Source of the DNA: Pandoraea pulmonicola
GTDB taxonomy: Bacteria > Pseudomonadota > Gammaproteobacteria > Burkholderiales > Burkholderiaceae
Length of the DNA stretch: 64,000 nucleotides
Direction of reading: 5' to 3'
Assembly (NCBI RefSeq): GCF_000815105.2
Contig: NZ_CP010310.2
Coordinates: 4,216,001-4,280,000 of the forward strand
Numbering within the stretch: the stretch's first letter is position 1; the number at the start of each line of letters is the position of its first letter. The translations under genes and the position numbers were made by a program. Under the pieces are notes generated by a model. That model was not told the origin of the DNA. It worked only from the letters and a program-made list of their open reading frames with translations, and searched no databases. This document shows, piece by piece, positions 9,194 to 18,064 of this stretch.

Positions 9194-10462
9194 ATGATCC
9201 AACGCCCTCTGCGCGTGGGACGGCCCTTCTCGTCCTCACGCAAACGCAACGCGCGCCTTGCTTGCACGCCATTTCGCGTCGCCGCGGCGGCCTTCATCGC
9301 GGCAAGCCTCGGCCCAAGCCCGCTGCCGGCGCTCGCACAAAGCTCGGTGCAGCTCTACGGCATCATCGACAACGGCATCGGCTACACGAACAATGTCGCC
9401 TCGAGCGTGGGCGCCAAAGGCGCGAGCCGCGTGGGTCTGGCGACCGGCTTCGGCAGCGGCGACCGCTTCGGTCTGACGGGCAGCGAGGATCTCGGCGACG
9501 GCACCAAGGCCATCTTCACGCTCGAGAACGGTTTCAGCGGCATCAACGGCGCGCTCGGGCAAGGCGGACGCATGTTCGGCCGGCAGGCCTTCGCCGGTCT
9601 GTCGAATCCGCGCTGGGGCACGCTCACCTTCGGGCGCCAATACGAATTCGGCTTCGTCTATCTGTCGCCGTTCGAATCGTGGACGCAGTTCGGCAGTATC
9701 TACGGCGCGCACGTGGGCGACGTCGACAATACCTTCTCGACGTTCCGCCTGAACCAGTCGGTCAAGTACGAATACTCGCCGATGGCCGGCCTGACGCTGG
9801 GCGCGCTGTATGCATTCAGCAACCAGAGCGCCAGCTCGGCCGGCAACGGCTTCGCGAACAACCGCGCGCTCGGTCTCGGCATCCAGTTTCAGCGCGGGCC
9901 GATCGCCGCGGCGGCGAGCTTCCTGCATCTGAGCAATCCGTCGGCGTCGGCGGCCACATCGACCAACCCGGGCGGCGCGATCGGCGACGAATACACGTTG
10001 TCGACCAGCCTGTTCTTCAACTCGGGCTTCGTCTCGCGCCAGGATGTGATCGGCGTTGCCGGCAGCTACAGCTTCGGCAATGCGCGCGTGAGCGCCGTCT
10101 TCACCGATACGCGGCTGCGCTACCAGAACGGACAGAACATGCGCGTGGACAACTACGAAATCAACACGCGCTACCAGTTCACGCCGGCGATCATGGCGGG
10201 CATCGGCTACATCTTCACCGATGCTTCGGGCTACACCGGCGCGGGCGCGACGTCCTTCGCCTCGGGCACGCGCCCGCGCTGGCATCAGATCGACGCGGGG
10301 GCGGCCTATTACTTCTCCAAGCGCACCGACCTGCATGCGTCCGTGATCTATCAGCGTGCCGCGGGCGATGCGACGGTGGCCGCGATCAATGCGTTCGGCC
10401 CGGCCGGCGCCGGCGTGAAAAATCAGGTGGCCGTGCTCGCGGGGCTGCGCCATCGGTTCTGA
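9194..10462 (+). CDS. Gram-negative trimeric porin
   Basis: This 422-residue outer-membrane porin belongs to the family common in Burkholderiales. A long basic N-region and hydrophobic core end in a signal-peptidase site at about residue 48 (ALAQ|SS). The mature protein opens with SVQLYGIIDNGIGYTNN, carries GSRxGLxGxEDLGDGTKAIFTLENGF-like strands and ends with the C-terminal aromatic HRF needed for outer-membrane insertion. AGGAG (9184-9188) precedes the ATG. It is the last gene of the operon and would let the acid substrate into the periplasm. Confidence 0.92.
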   Translation: MIQRPLRVGRPFSSSRKRNARLACTPFRVAAAAFIAASLGPSPLPALAQSSVQLYGIIDNGIGYTNNVASSVGAKGASRVGLATGFGSGDRFGLTGSEDLGDGTKAIFTLENGFSGINGALGQGGRMFGRQAFAGLSNPRWGTLTFGRQYEFGFVYLSPFESWTQFGSIYGAHVGDVDNTFSTFRLNQSVKYEYSPMAGLTLGALYAFSNQSASSAGNGFANNRALGLGIQFQRGPIAAAASFLHLSNPSASAATSTNPGGAIGDEYTLSTSLFFNSGFVSRQDVIGVAGSYSFGNARVSAVFTDTRLRYQNGQNMRVDNYEINTRYQFTPAIMAGIGYIFTDASGYTGAGATSFASGTRPRWHQIDAGAAYYFSKRTDLHASVIYQRAAGDATVAAINAFGPAGAGVKNQVAVLAGLRHRF

Positions 10463-10710
10463 TCGCATAGAAGACGTCGCAGTTGACGGGAACTCCGGCG
10501 GTTGGCAGGTACCGATAAGGGTTTGGCGATGGGCGAAAGTGAAGCTCGGATTACGCACCAGTTATCAGGAAACCTGTCATCTACCGGAGACCTTGCCGCA
10601 CGAGACAATTGGCGAACGGCCAAATAGGCTAGTATTGCGGCACTGTCGCCGACCGAGCGGCCAATTGACTGGAACGCCGGCCCTTATCCAGGGCTCGAGC
10701 GCAATGTGGT

Positions 10711-11190
10711 ATGGAACTCGACGCCATTGATCTGAAGATACTGCGGGAGCTGCAAGCCGACGCCCGCCTCACCAACGTGGAACTCGCTTCGCGGGTGCAC
10801 CTGTCCCCGTCGCCGTGCCTCGCGCGCGTCAAGGCGCTCGAGGCCGCGGGCTACATCCGACAGCGCGTGACGCTGCTCGATCCGTCCCGTCTCGGGCTGC
10901 ACATCAACGTCTTCATCCACGTCACTCTCGAAAATCAGAATCGCGACGGCCTCGATGCCTTCGAAGCCGCCGTCACCGCATTGCCGAACGTCATGGAGTG
11001 TTACCTGATGTCGGGCGATGCCGACTATCTGCTGCGCGTCATGGTGAGCGACATGAGCGCCTACGAGACATTGATCACCGATCGCCTGTCGCGCATTCCG
11101 GGCATCCGCAACATCCGGTCGAGCTTCGCGCTCAAGCAGGTCATGTACACCACGGCCGTGCCGGTGCCCGACGCGGCGAGCGATGCCTGA
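10711..11190 (+). CDS. Lrp/AsnC-family transcriptional regulator
   Basis: This 159-residue protein has an N-terminal HTH (LDAIDLKILRELQADARLTNVELASRVHLSPSPCLARVKALE) and a C-terminal RAM ligand-binding domain (NVMECYLMSGDADYLLRVM). Both are the standard Lrp/AsnC architecture and length. It overlaps the EamA transporter gene by 8 bp, so it probably controls that exporter in response to an amino acid. No clear ribosome-binding site is visible before the ATG. Confidence 0.92.
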   Translation: MELDAIDLKILRELQADARLTNVELASRVHLSPSPCLARVKALEAAGYIRQRVTLLDPSRLGLHINVFIHVTLENQNRDGLDAFEAAVTALPNVMECYLMSGDADYLLRVMVSDMSAYETLITDRLSRIPGIRNIRSSFALKQVMYTTAVPVPDAASDA

Positions 11191-12127
11191 GACTGCGTCG
11201 TCCGCCGTCGCACGCACGCAATCGCCGCACGGCGGCGCCAGCCATCAGATCGCGCTGCACGTCGCCGCCATGCTGTTCGGCGCCTCGGCGCTGTTCGGCG
11301 AGCACATCGCCGCCTCCAGCACCGTGATCGTATTCGGGCGCGGGCTCTTTTCCTGGTTCGCGCTCACGGTCATCGCCATGGCCGGGCTCATGGGCCTGCG
11401 CGGCGCGACACGCCTGTCGGGCGGTGCGCCGTGGCGCGGCCTGCCGGCAAGCGCCGCCCTGCGGCTCGTCACGGCCGGTGTGCTGCTCGCCGCGCACTGG
11501 CTCGCGTTCTTCCTCGCCATCAAGGCGGGGGGCGTCGCCGTCGGCACGCTCGGCTTCGCCTGCTTTCCCGCATTCGTGATCCTGCTCGAATGGCCGCTGC
11601 GCCGGGAACGCCCCACGTTGGGCGACCTCGGCGTCATCGGCCTCGTGTGCCTCGGGCTCGCGCTCGTGACGCCGGCCTTCGACTGGCAGGCGGGCGCAAC
11701 CGTCGGCCTCGCGTGGGGCGTGCTCTCCGGCGCCATCTACGCGGTGATCGCGCTGTCCAACCGCGTGCTCGGCGCGCAGGCGTCGCCGCTTCAGGCGAGT
11801 TGGTGGCAATGCCTGGGCATCGTGCTCGTGCTCGCCCCCTTCGCCTGGCGTGAAGCGATCGCGCTGCCTGCCGTGCAATGGGGATGGCTCGCGTGCCTCG
11901 GCGTCGTGTGCACTGCCCTCGCCTACACGCTTTTCATCCACGCGCTGCGCACCGTCAAGGCGAGTCAGGCAGCGGTCGTGATCGCGCTCGAACCGGTCTA
12001 CGCCATCGCGTTTGCCTGGGTGCTGTTCGGCGCGTCGCCCACGTTGAAGATGGCGATCGGCGGCGTGTGCATCGTCGGCGCCGTCGCCTGGTCCGGATCG
12101 ATGCGCTCGCGCCGCGCGTCTCGCTGA
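11183..12127 (+). CDS. EamA/DMT-superfamily transporter
   Basis: This is a 314-residue inner-membrane protein with about ten hydrophobic helices in two EamA repeats. The second repeat ends with VVIALEPVYAIAFAWVLFGASP, the most conserved EamA segment. It starts inside the end of the Lrp/AsnC gene, which indicates coupling. Proteins of this type paired with an AsnC regulator usually export amino acids or metabolites. The precise substrate is unknown. Confidence 0.87.
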   Translation: MPETASSAVARTQSPHGGASHQIALHVAAMLFGASALFGEHIAASSTVIVFGRGLFSWFALTVIAMAGLMGLRGATRLSGGAPWRGLPASAALRLVTAGVLLAAHWLAFFLAIKAGGVAVGTLGFACFPAFVILLEWPLRRERPTLGDLGVIGLVCLGLALVTPAFDWQAGATVGLAWGVLSGAIYAVIALSNRVLGAQASPLQASWWQCLGIVLVLAPFAWREAIALPAVQWGWLACLGVVCTALAYTLFIHALRTVKASQAAVVIALEPVYAIAFAWVLFGASPTLKMAIGGVCIVGAVAWSGSMRSRRASR

Positions 12128-12180
12128 GCGACGCGAACGCCCGACGGTGTCGGGGATCCTGCGGCGGGGCAGGCGCCACG

Positions 12181-12939
12181 TTAGATGAACATGCCGCCCG
12201 ACGCCTCGATGCGTTGCGCATTGATCCAGCCCGTCTCGTCGGCCAGCAGCGACGCCACCATGCCGCCGATGTCGTCCGCTTCGCCCACACGGCCGAGTGC
12301 CGTGTTCGCGGCGACCATCCGGTTCACGCCCTGGTTGTCGCGCACCGTGCCGCCGTTGAAGTCGGTGGCAATCGCGCCCGGCGCGACCGTGTTGGCGCGA
12401 ATGCCGCGTGCACCCAGTTCCTTCGCGAGATAGCGCGAGAACACTTCGACGCCGCCCTTCATCATGGCGTAGGCCGATGCACCCGGCAGCGAGAATCGCG
12501 CGAGACCGCTCGACACGTTCAGAATGCGGCCGCCGTCGGCGATCAGCGGCAGCAATGCCTGCGTGAGGAAATATGGCCCTTTCAGATGCACGCGCACGAG
12601 CTCGTCGAACTGTGCTTCGCTCGTCTCGGCAAACGCGGCATGCAGGCCGGTGCCGGCGTTATTGAGCAGAAAGTCGAACGTGTCGCGCTTCCACACTTCG
12701 TGCAGCACGCGCCGGATCTCCGCCGCAAACGGCGCGAACTGCGTGGAATCGGCGACGTCGAGCGGCAGCGCCACGGCATTCGCACCGAGCTTGCCGATTT
12801 CGGCGACGACGGCGTCCGCTTCGGCGCGCTGGCTGCGGTAGGTGAGGATGACGTCGATGCCGCGACGTGCCGCCGCCAACGCCGACGCACGGCCCAGACC
12901 ACGGCTACCCCCAGTGATGAGAACGATCTTGCGAGTCAT
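12181..12939 (-). CDS. Short-chain dehydrogenase/reductase (SDR)
   Basis: This 252-residue classical SDR has the cofactor loop TGGSRGLG (residues 9-16), the NNAG motif and the catalytic Ser-Tyr-Lys set (NVSSGLARF...SAYAMMKGG). The C-terminal ADETGWINAQ segment is typical of 3-oxoacyl-ACP-reductase-like enzymes. The ATG at 12939 is preceded by GGAG at good spacing; a longer upstream frame is not supported. It diverges from the LysR gene at 13169, which probably regulates it. It should be an NAD(P)H-dependent reductase of unknown substrate. Confidence 0.9.
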   Translation of the reverse strand: MTRKIVLITGGSRGLGRASALAAARRGIDVILTYRSQRAEADAVVAEIGKLGANAVALPLDVADSTQFAPFAAEIRRVLHEVWKRDTFDFLLNNAGTGLHAAFAETSEAQFDELVRVHLKGPYFLTQALLPLIADGGRILNVSSGLARFSLPGASAYAMMKGGVEVFSRYLAKELGARGIRANTVAPGAIATDFNGGTVRDNQGVNRMVAANTALGRVGEADDIGGMVASLLADETGWINAQRIEASGGMFI

Positions 12940-13103
12940 GGTGATTCTCCTGTAAGCATCGGGCCTTGCCACGTGGGCATCGACCCCGTCGAACGACGCA
13001 TCGACCGGCGTCTGCGCCCATCGATGCGTCACGTCTTGCCGTCGCGTCAACATCGGACGTCTCGGTAGGTTCAACATGCTATTGCAACGAATTTCACCAA
13101 TAA

Positions 13104-13128
13104 ATCAGTTGAATTTAATTACACTGAT
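13104..13128. promoter_or_regulatory. Inverted repeat in SDR/LysR divergent promoter
   Basis: ATCAGT (13104-13109) and ACTGAT (13123-13128) form a perfect 6-bp inverted repeat in an AT-rich intergenic stretch between the divergent SDR and LysR genes. It is a candidate LysR operator. Confidence 0.35.
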
Positions 13129-13168
13129 CAAATCTCGATAACAATCGAACGACCGATCGCGACCCGCC

Positions 13169-14074
13169 ATGCATCAACTCGACGCCATGCGCATCTTCGT
13201 CCGCGTAACCGAAACCGGCAGCTTCACGCAGGCGGCGGACAGCCTCGGCCTACCGCGTGCGAGCGTCTCCAACGCCATCAAGCAACTCGAAACCAGGCTG
13301 GGCACGCGCCTGCTGCACCGGACCACGCGGCGCGTGCAGCTCACGCAGGACGGACGGGCGTGTCTCGAGCGATGCAAGGATCTGCTCGCCGACATGGAGG
13401 AGTGGGAGACGATGTTCGTGGCGCGTGACGAAGCGCTCACGGGCCGTCTGCGTGTCGATCTGCCCGCGACGCTCGCGCGCACGACGGTCATTCCGCAGTT
13501 GCCGGCATTTCTGGCGCAGCATCCGGCGCTGCAGGTGGAGTTGTCGAGCACCGACCGGCGCGTCGATCTCGTGCGCGAGGGCTTCGATTGCGTGCTGCGA
13601 GCGGGCGCCATCGTCGACTCGACGCTGATCGCCCGGCCGCTGGGCCACATGCGGCAGATCAACGTGGCGAGTCGGGCATATCTCGCCCGTTATGGCGTGC
13701 CGGAAACGCTCGAAGACCTGAACCGCCATCAGTTGATTCACTACACGACCACGCTCGGCACACGCCCCACGGGTTGGGAGTACTTCGATGGCGAGCGCTA
13801 CGCGCAGTGGCCCATGGAAGGCGTGCTCACGGTGAACAATGCCGACGCGTACCAGGCGGCGTGCCTGGCCGGGCTGGGACTGATTCAGGCGCCCGAGAGC
13901 GGCGTGCGTGCGCATCTGGCCGACGGAACGCTGCGCGAGGTGCTGCCGGGGTATCAGGCCGAGCCGCTGGCCGTCACGCTGCTGTACGCGAACCGGCGTC
14001 ATCTGCCTCGCCGCGTACAAGCGTTCATGAACTGGCTGGCCGACCTGCTCACGCCGCGCTTGACGCCACTGTGA
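13169..14074 (+). CDS. LysR-family transcriptional regulator
   Basis: This 301-residue, full-length LysR protein has an N-terminal HTH (MRIFVRVTETGSFTQAADSLGLPRASVSNAIKQLE) and the substrate-binding domain beginning near residue 90 (LRVDLPATLARTTVIPQLPAFL). It resembles the group that often controls a divergent oxidoreductase gene, and here the divergent neighbour is the SDR. Confidence 0.93.
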   Translation: MHQLDAMRIFVRVTETGSFTQAADSLGLPRASVSNAIKQLETRLGTRLLHRTTRRVQLTQDGRACLERCKDLLADMEEWETMFVARDEALTGRLRVDLPATLARTTVIPQLPAFLAQHPALQVELSSTDRRVDLVREGFDCVLRAGAIVDSTLIARPLGHMRQINVASRAYLARYGVPETLEDLNRHQLIHYTTTLGTRPTGWEYFDGERYAQWPMEGVLTVNNADAYQAACLAGLGLIQAPESGVRAHLADGTLREVLPGYQAEPLAVTLLYANRRHLPRRVQAFMNWLADLLTPRLTPL

Positions 14075-14121
14075 AGCGGCGAGTGCACCACCGTTGCACC
14101 ATCATCGGCATCATCGCCCCC

Positions 14122-14781
14122 TCACTGCGCCAGCCCACGCTCGACCATCGCGACGAGCCGTTGCCCAAGGACGTCGACCTGATCGTCGGGCAAGTCGCGT
14201 AATGGACCGTCGATCACCAGCACCGACAGCCCGTGCACGGCCGCCCAGGCCAGATACTCGGCGCCGGGCCGTTGCGCCGGACCGATGATGCCGGCGGCGA
14301 GCATGCCGTCGAGCGCCGCCCCGAGCAGTTCGAACGGATTGAGCCCGCTTGCCCCGGCCTTGGCCGGATCGGCCGGTGAGCGCACATTCTCCGATGGCGC
14401 GAACGCCGTGCGGAACAGCCCCGGCTCGGCGCGTGCGAAATGAAGATAGCCAATGCCCACCGCCCGCATGCGCGCCCGCGCGAGCGCCACCCTGTCGAGC
14501 GAAGGCATCGCGATCAACGCCGAGAGCTCGCGCTCGATCGACACCGCCAGCTCCGCCAGCGCCGCCGAGCGCACGGCGTCGAGCAGATCCTGACGATTCG
14601 CGAAGTGCCGGTACGCGGCATTCGGAACGACCCCGGCCCGGCGCGTGGCCTCGCGCAGAACCACGGCATCCGGCCCGCCGTCGCGCGCCAGCGCCACCCC
14701 CGCTTCCAGCAGCGCCCGGCGCAGATCGCCATGGCGATACGTCGTGCGCGCCGACCTGGTCGTGACTTCCTGTTCTGACAT
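14122..14781 (-). CDS. TetR-family regulator
   Basis: This 219-residue repressor has the TetR HTH at its N-terminus (YRHGDLRRALLEAGVALARDGGPDAVVLREATRRAGV...AYRHFANRQDLLDAV) and a C-terminal ligand domain with the TetR_C_33-like YLAWAAVHGLSVL helix. The ATG at 14781 follows AAGGAG. Two copies of a GTGGAC-N3-GTCCAC palindrome lie directly upstream, so it is probably autoregulated and controls the divergent SnoaL-like gene. Confidence 0.9.
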   Translation of the reverse strand: MSEQEVTTRSARTTYRHGDLRRALLEAGVALARDGGPDAVVLREATRRAGVVPNAAYRHFANRQDLLDAVRSAALAELAVSIERELSALIAMPSLDRVALARARMRAVGIGYLHFARAEPGLFRTAFAPSENVRSPADPAKAGASGLNPFELLGAALDGMLAAGIIGPAQRPGAEYLAWAAVHGLSVLVIDGPLRDLPDDQVDVLGQRLVAMVERGLAQ

Positions 14782-14790
14782 TACAACTCC

Positions 14791-14842
14791 TTGTGGACAG
14801 TGTCCATTATGTCTGCTATTGTTTGTGGACGTTGTCCACAAA
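14791..14842. promoter_or_regulatory. Double TetR operator
   Basis: TTTGTGGAC-GTT-GTCCACAAA (14822-14842) is a perfect 9-bp inverted repeat. A weaker copy TTGTGGAC-AGT-GTCCATTA lies at 14791-14809. The two centres are 32 bp apart, about three helical turns, so two repressor dimers would sit on the same face. The site lies immediately before the TetR start codon. Confidence 0.7.
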
Positions 14843-14996
14843 GACAAGCGGCATCGCACCAGAACTCGGCAGATCGCCCTGGAGAGCATTGCGATGGGCG
14901 CTGATGTGGCGTTGCGGGGCCGCGCCGGAGGCGCCGTGAAAGTCGTCGCTGTTGCAGTCCCCATCGATGGTCGCTCGTTTTGCATCAGGAGGCACT

Positions 14997-15416
14997 ATGG
15001 TTGAGACGTATCCCGCACACGGCGACGAAGCCGCAATTCGTGCGATCAACGCGGCATGGCTCGACGCCGTGCGCAACAAGCAGGTCGGCACCCTGCTCGA
15101 GCACTACGATCCCGATGTGGTGGTGTTCGACGTGATGCCACCCACCGAGCATCGCGGCCATGACGCCTATCGCCGCCTGCTCGAAGGCTGGTTCGGCCAC
15201 ACCGTGGGGCCGATCCACTTCGAAGTCACGCAATGGCATCTCGAGCGCGCCGGCGAACTGGCGTTCAGCCACAGCGTGAATGTCGTACGCAATACCGGCC
15301 CGGACGGCCAGACGCATGGCGCGACCGTGCGCGCGACCGTCGCATACCGCAAGTCGCAGGGCCGTTGGCGCGTGGTGCACGAGCACGCGTCGGTGCCCAT
15401 GACGTTCGCGCCCTGA
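14997..15416 (+). CDS. SnoaL/NTF2-like protein
   Basis: This 139-residue protein has an NTF2-like cone fold signature: a starting helix (DEAAIRAINAAWLDAVRNKQVGTLLEHYDPDVVVFDVMPP) and a C-terminal sheet (GRWRVVHEHASVPM). Proteins of this kind are small isomerases, dehydratases or ligand binders, often encoded beside a regulator. CAGGAGG (14986-14992) sets the ATG at 14997. It is divergent from the TetR gene and is likely its target. Confidence 0.82.
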   Translation: MVETYPAHGDEAAIRAINAAWLDAVRNKQVGTLLEHYDPDVVVFDVMPPTEHRGHDAYRRLLEGWFGHTVGPIHFEVTQWHLERAGELAFSHSVNVVRNTGPDGQTHGATVRATVAYRKSQGRWRVVHEHASVPMTFAP

Positions 15417-15585
15417 CGCCGTCGGCATCCTCATCGCATCACCCGTCGTATTGCCTGTCGCACCACACATCAGGTAGTCGCATCACGTTGTCGCGCCGGT
15501 CGTCCCGACGGCGTCGCGTTTCACCCGCAGGTTGACCGGGGGGCGCCGGATTTCCCCCTTTTCCAGACATATTGAGGAGCGTTCC

Positions 15586-16014
15586 ATGCAAGTCCATTCC
15601 TATCTGTTTTTCGAAGGCCGTTGCGAAGAAGCGATCGAGTTCTACAAGAAGGCGCTGGGCGCCAGGCCGGGCATGCTCATGCGCTACGGCGAAAGCCCGC
15701 AGGGGTGCCCCGAGGGCATGATCCCGCCGGGCAGCGAGCAGAAGATCATGCACGGCGAGATCACCATCGGCGAAACGATGCTGATGGTCTCGGACGGCAG
15801 CGTGAGCGGCAAGCCGAAATTCGACGGCTTCTCGCTGTCGGTGGACTTCCCGGACGCCGGCGCCGCCGAGAAGGCTTTCAATGCGCTCGCCGACGGCGGC
15901 TCGGTCACGATGCCGCTGGGACCGACCTTCTTTGCCAAGACGTTCGGCATGGTCAAGGACCGCTTCGGCATGCAGTGGATGGTGATCGTGCCGCAGGAAA
16001 TGCCGAAGGGCTGA
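15586..16014 (+). CDS. VOC-superfamily (PhnB-like) protein
   Basis: This 142-residue vicinal-oxygen-chelate protein of the PhnB/YybH type runs from HSYLFFEGRCEEAIEFYKKALGA to FAKTFGMVKDRFGMQWMVI. Family members include glyoxalases and antibiotic-binding proteins, but PhnB-like members are mostly uncharacterised. GAGGAG (15574-15579) precedes the ATG. Two stacked hairpins follow the gene. Confidence 0.85.
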   Translation: MQVHSYLFFEGRCEEAIEFYKKALGARPGMLMRYGESPQGCPEGMIPPGSEQKIMHGEITIGETMLMVSDGSVSGKPKFDGFSLSVDFPDAGAAEKAFNALADGGSVTMPLGPTFFAKTFGMVKDRFGMQWMVIVPQEMPKG

Positions 16015-16020
16015 CGCCCG

Positions 16021-16099
16021 GCCACGCACGTACGTTCTGTCGTAGCGTGGCGGGTGGATACCGGGGCACATCGCGGACTGGCAGTCCGCGAATTGCCCC
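16021..16099. terminator. Tandem hairpins after the VOC gene
   Basis: The first hairpin has 7-bp arms at 16021-16027 and 16045-16051 plus an inner TACG/CGTA pair. The second has CGCGGACT-GGC-AGTCCGCG at its tip (16072-16090), then a symmetric 3-nt bulge and a GGGGCA/TGCCCC lower stem (16063-16068 with 16094-16099). No T-run follows, so this is either a factor-dependent terminator or a structured RNA element. Confidence 0.45.
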
Positions 16100-16301
16100 T
16101 GTGTCCGCCCGGCGTTAGATCGCCGTCCGACTGCCTGTCGCTCATTGCCCGACCTTCGCCCGTCTTTGGTTGTCTTCGGCCGTCCTTGGCCGCCCCTGCG
16201 CGGCGCCCGGCCTGCAAGGGTCCAATGCCCGATCGCGCCCGTTCACCGTCGGTACAACACCTGTCCAACACATCAGCCAAGCCTGTGCTATCGTCGCCGC
16301 C

Positions 16302-17231
16302 ATGCCATCCGTGATCTCAATCCAGAATCTGTCGAAGACGTACGCGACCGGCTTCCAGGCGCTCAAGAACATCAACCTGGACATCCAGCGCGGCGAGATC
16401 TTCGCCCTGCTCGGCCCGAACGGCGCCGGCAAAACGACCCTCATCAGCACCATTTGCGGCATCGTGCGTCCGACCTCGGGCACGATCACCGTCGACGGTC
16501 ACGACATCGTCACGGACTACCGTGCCGCGCGTGAAGCCATCGGCCTCGTACCGCAGGAGCTGACCACCGATTCGTTCGAGTCCGTGTGGGCCACCGTCTC
16601 CTTCTCGCGCGGCCTGTTCGGCAAGCCGGCGAATCCGGCGCACATCGAAAAGGTGCTGCGCTCGCTCTCGCTGTGGGAGAAAAAGGACAACCGCATCATG
16701 CAGCTCTCGGGCGGTATGAAGCGGCGTGTGCTCATCGCCAAGGCGCTCTCGCACGAGCCACGCGTGCTGTTCCTCGACGAGCCGACCGCCGGCGTGGACG
16801 TCGAACTGCGCCGCGACATGTGGCGTCTCGTCCAGTCGCTGCGCGAGACGGGCGTGACCGTGATCCTCACCACGCACTACATCGAAGAGGCCGAGGAAAT
16901 GGCCGATCGCGTGGGCATCATCACTGGCGGCCAGATCACCCTCGTGCAGGAGAAGACGGAGCTCATGCGCCGTCTGGGCAGCAAGCAGCTCACGCTGCAC
17001 GTCGCCGAGCCGCTCACGAGCGTGCCCGAGTCGCTCGCCGCATACGGCCTCACGCTCGGCAACGCCGGCCACGAACTGGTGTTCTCCTACGACGCCAACA
17101 TCGAACAGACGTCCATCGCCGCCCTGCTGCGCGACGCGGAGCGCGCCGGCATTTCGGTGAAGGATCTGAACACGACGCAGAGCTCGCTCGAAGACATCTT
17201 CGTCTCGCTCGTGCACAAGAAAGAAGGATGA
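16302..17231 (+). CDS. ABC-2 type exporter, ATP-binding subunit
   Basis: This 309-residue ATPase has Walker A GPNGAGKT (38-45), the signature LSGGMKRR and Walker [13 protein letters not shown], followed by the switch histidine in [10 protein letters not shown]. The C-terminal domain of about 80 residues is typical of DrrA/NodI-type exporters. It overlaps the permease gene by 4 bp, and the two form a complete half-and-half exporter. The cargo is unknown. The start at 16302 lacks a clear ribosome-binding site. Confidence 0.9.
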   Translation: MPSVISIQNLSKTYATGFQALKNINLDIQRGEIFALLGPNGAGKTTLISTICGIVRPTSGTITVDGHDIVTDYRAAREAIGLVPQELTTDSFESVWATVSFSRGLFGKPANPAHIEKVLRSLSLWEKKDNRIMQLSGGMKRRVLIAKALSHEPRVLFLDEPTAGVDVELRRDMWRLVQSLRETGVTVILTTHYIEEAEEMADRVGIITGGQITLVQEKTELMRRLGSKQLTLHVAEPLTSVPESLAAYGLTLGNAGHELVFSYDANIEQTSIAALLRDAERAGISVKDLNTTQSSLEDIFVSLVHKKEG

Positions 17232-18001
17232 GCCGCGCCATGAATTTCTACGCCGTCAAGGCGATCTACAATTTCGAGATGGCGCGCACGCGTCGTACGC
17301 TGATGCAAAGCATCATCTCGCCGGTCATCTCGACCTCGCTCTATTTCGTAGTGTTCGGCGCGGCCATCGGCTCGCGCATTCCGGAGATCGAGGGCGTGCC
17401 GTATGGCGCGTTCATCGTGCCGGGCCTCATCATGCTCTCGCTGCTCACGCAGAGCGTCTCGAATGCCTCGTTCGGCATCTACTTCCCGCGCTTTACCGGC
17501 ACCATCTACGAGCTGCTCTCGGCCCCCGTGTCGTACATGGAAATCGTGGTGGCTTATGTGGGGGCCGCGGCGACGAAGTCGATCATTCTCGGCGTGATCA
17601 TGCTGGGCACGGCCGCGCTGTTCGTGCCGCTGCGCATCGAGCATCCGCTGTGGATGGTGCTGTTCCTGGTACTGACGGCGGTCACGTTCAGCCTGCTCGG
17701 CTTCATCATCGGCATCTGGGCCGATGGCTTCGAGAAGCTGCAGCTCGTGCCCCTGCTCATCATCACGCCGCTCACCTTCCTCGGCGGCAGCTTCTACTCG
17801 ACGCATATCCTGCCGCCATTCTGGCGCACCGTCACGCTGTTCAATCCGGTCGTGTACTTGATCAGCGGTTTCCGCTGGAGCTTCTATGGACTGGCGGATG
17901 TGAGCGTCGAAGTGAGCCTGGGCATGACGCTCGTGTTCCTCGCTGTCTTCCTCGCCGTCGTGGCCTGGATGTTCAAGACGGGCTACCGTCTCAAGAACTG
18001 A
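17228..18001 (+). CDS. ABC-2 type exporter, permease subunit
   Basis: This 257-residue permease has six predicted membrane helices and the ABC-2 signature region near the C-terminus ([39 protein letters not shown]). It is coupled to the ATPase by an ATGA overlap. The family exports polysaccharides, lipids or drugs. The inner-membrane location is clear; the substrate is not. Confidence 0.9.
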   Translation: MSRAMNFYAVKAIYNFEMARTRRTLMQSIISPVISTSLYFVVFGAAIGSRIPEIEGVPYGAFIVPGLIMLSLLTQSVSNASFGIYFPRFTGTIYELLSAPVSYMEIVVAYVGAAATKSIILGVIMLGTAALFVPLRIEHPLWMVLFLVLTAVTFSLLGFIIGIWADGFEKLQLVPLLIITPLTFLGGSFYSTHILPPFWRTVTLFNPVVYLISGFRWSFYGLADVSVEVSLGMTLVFLAVFLAVVAWMFKTGYRLKN

Positions 18002-18008
18002 GTGGCGG

Positions 18009-18029
18009 CCGGACGGCTGGACCGTCCGG
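18009..18029. terminator. Hairpin between convergent ABC and GST genes
   Basis: CCGGACGG-CTGGA-CCGTCCGG is a perfect 8-bp stem 8 bp after the permease stop and before the end of the leftward GST gene. It lacks a T-run on either side, so the terminator role is tentative. Confidence 0.4.
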
Positions 18030-18064
18030 TACCCGTACGCGCCGCGACGGTCACTTCGCGGATT

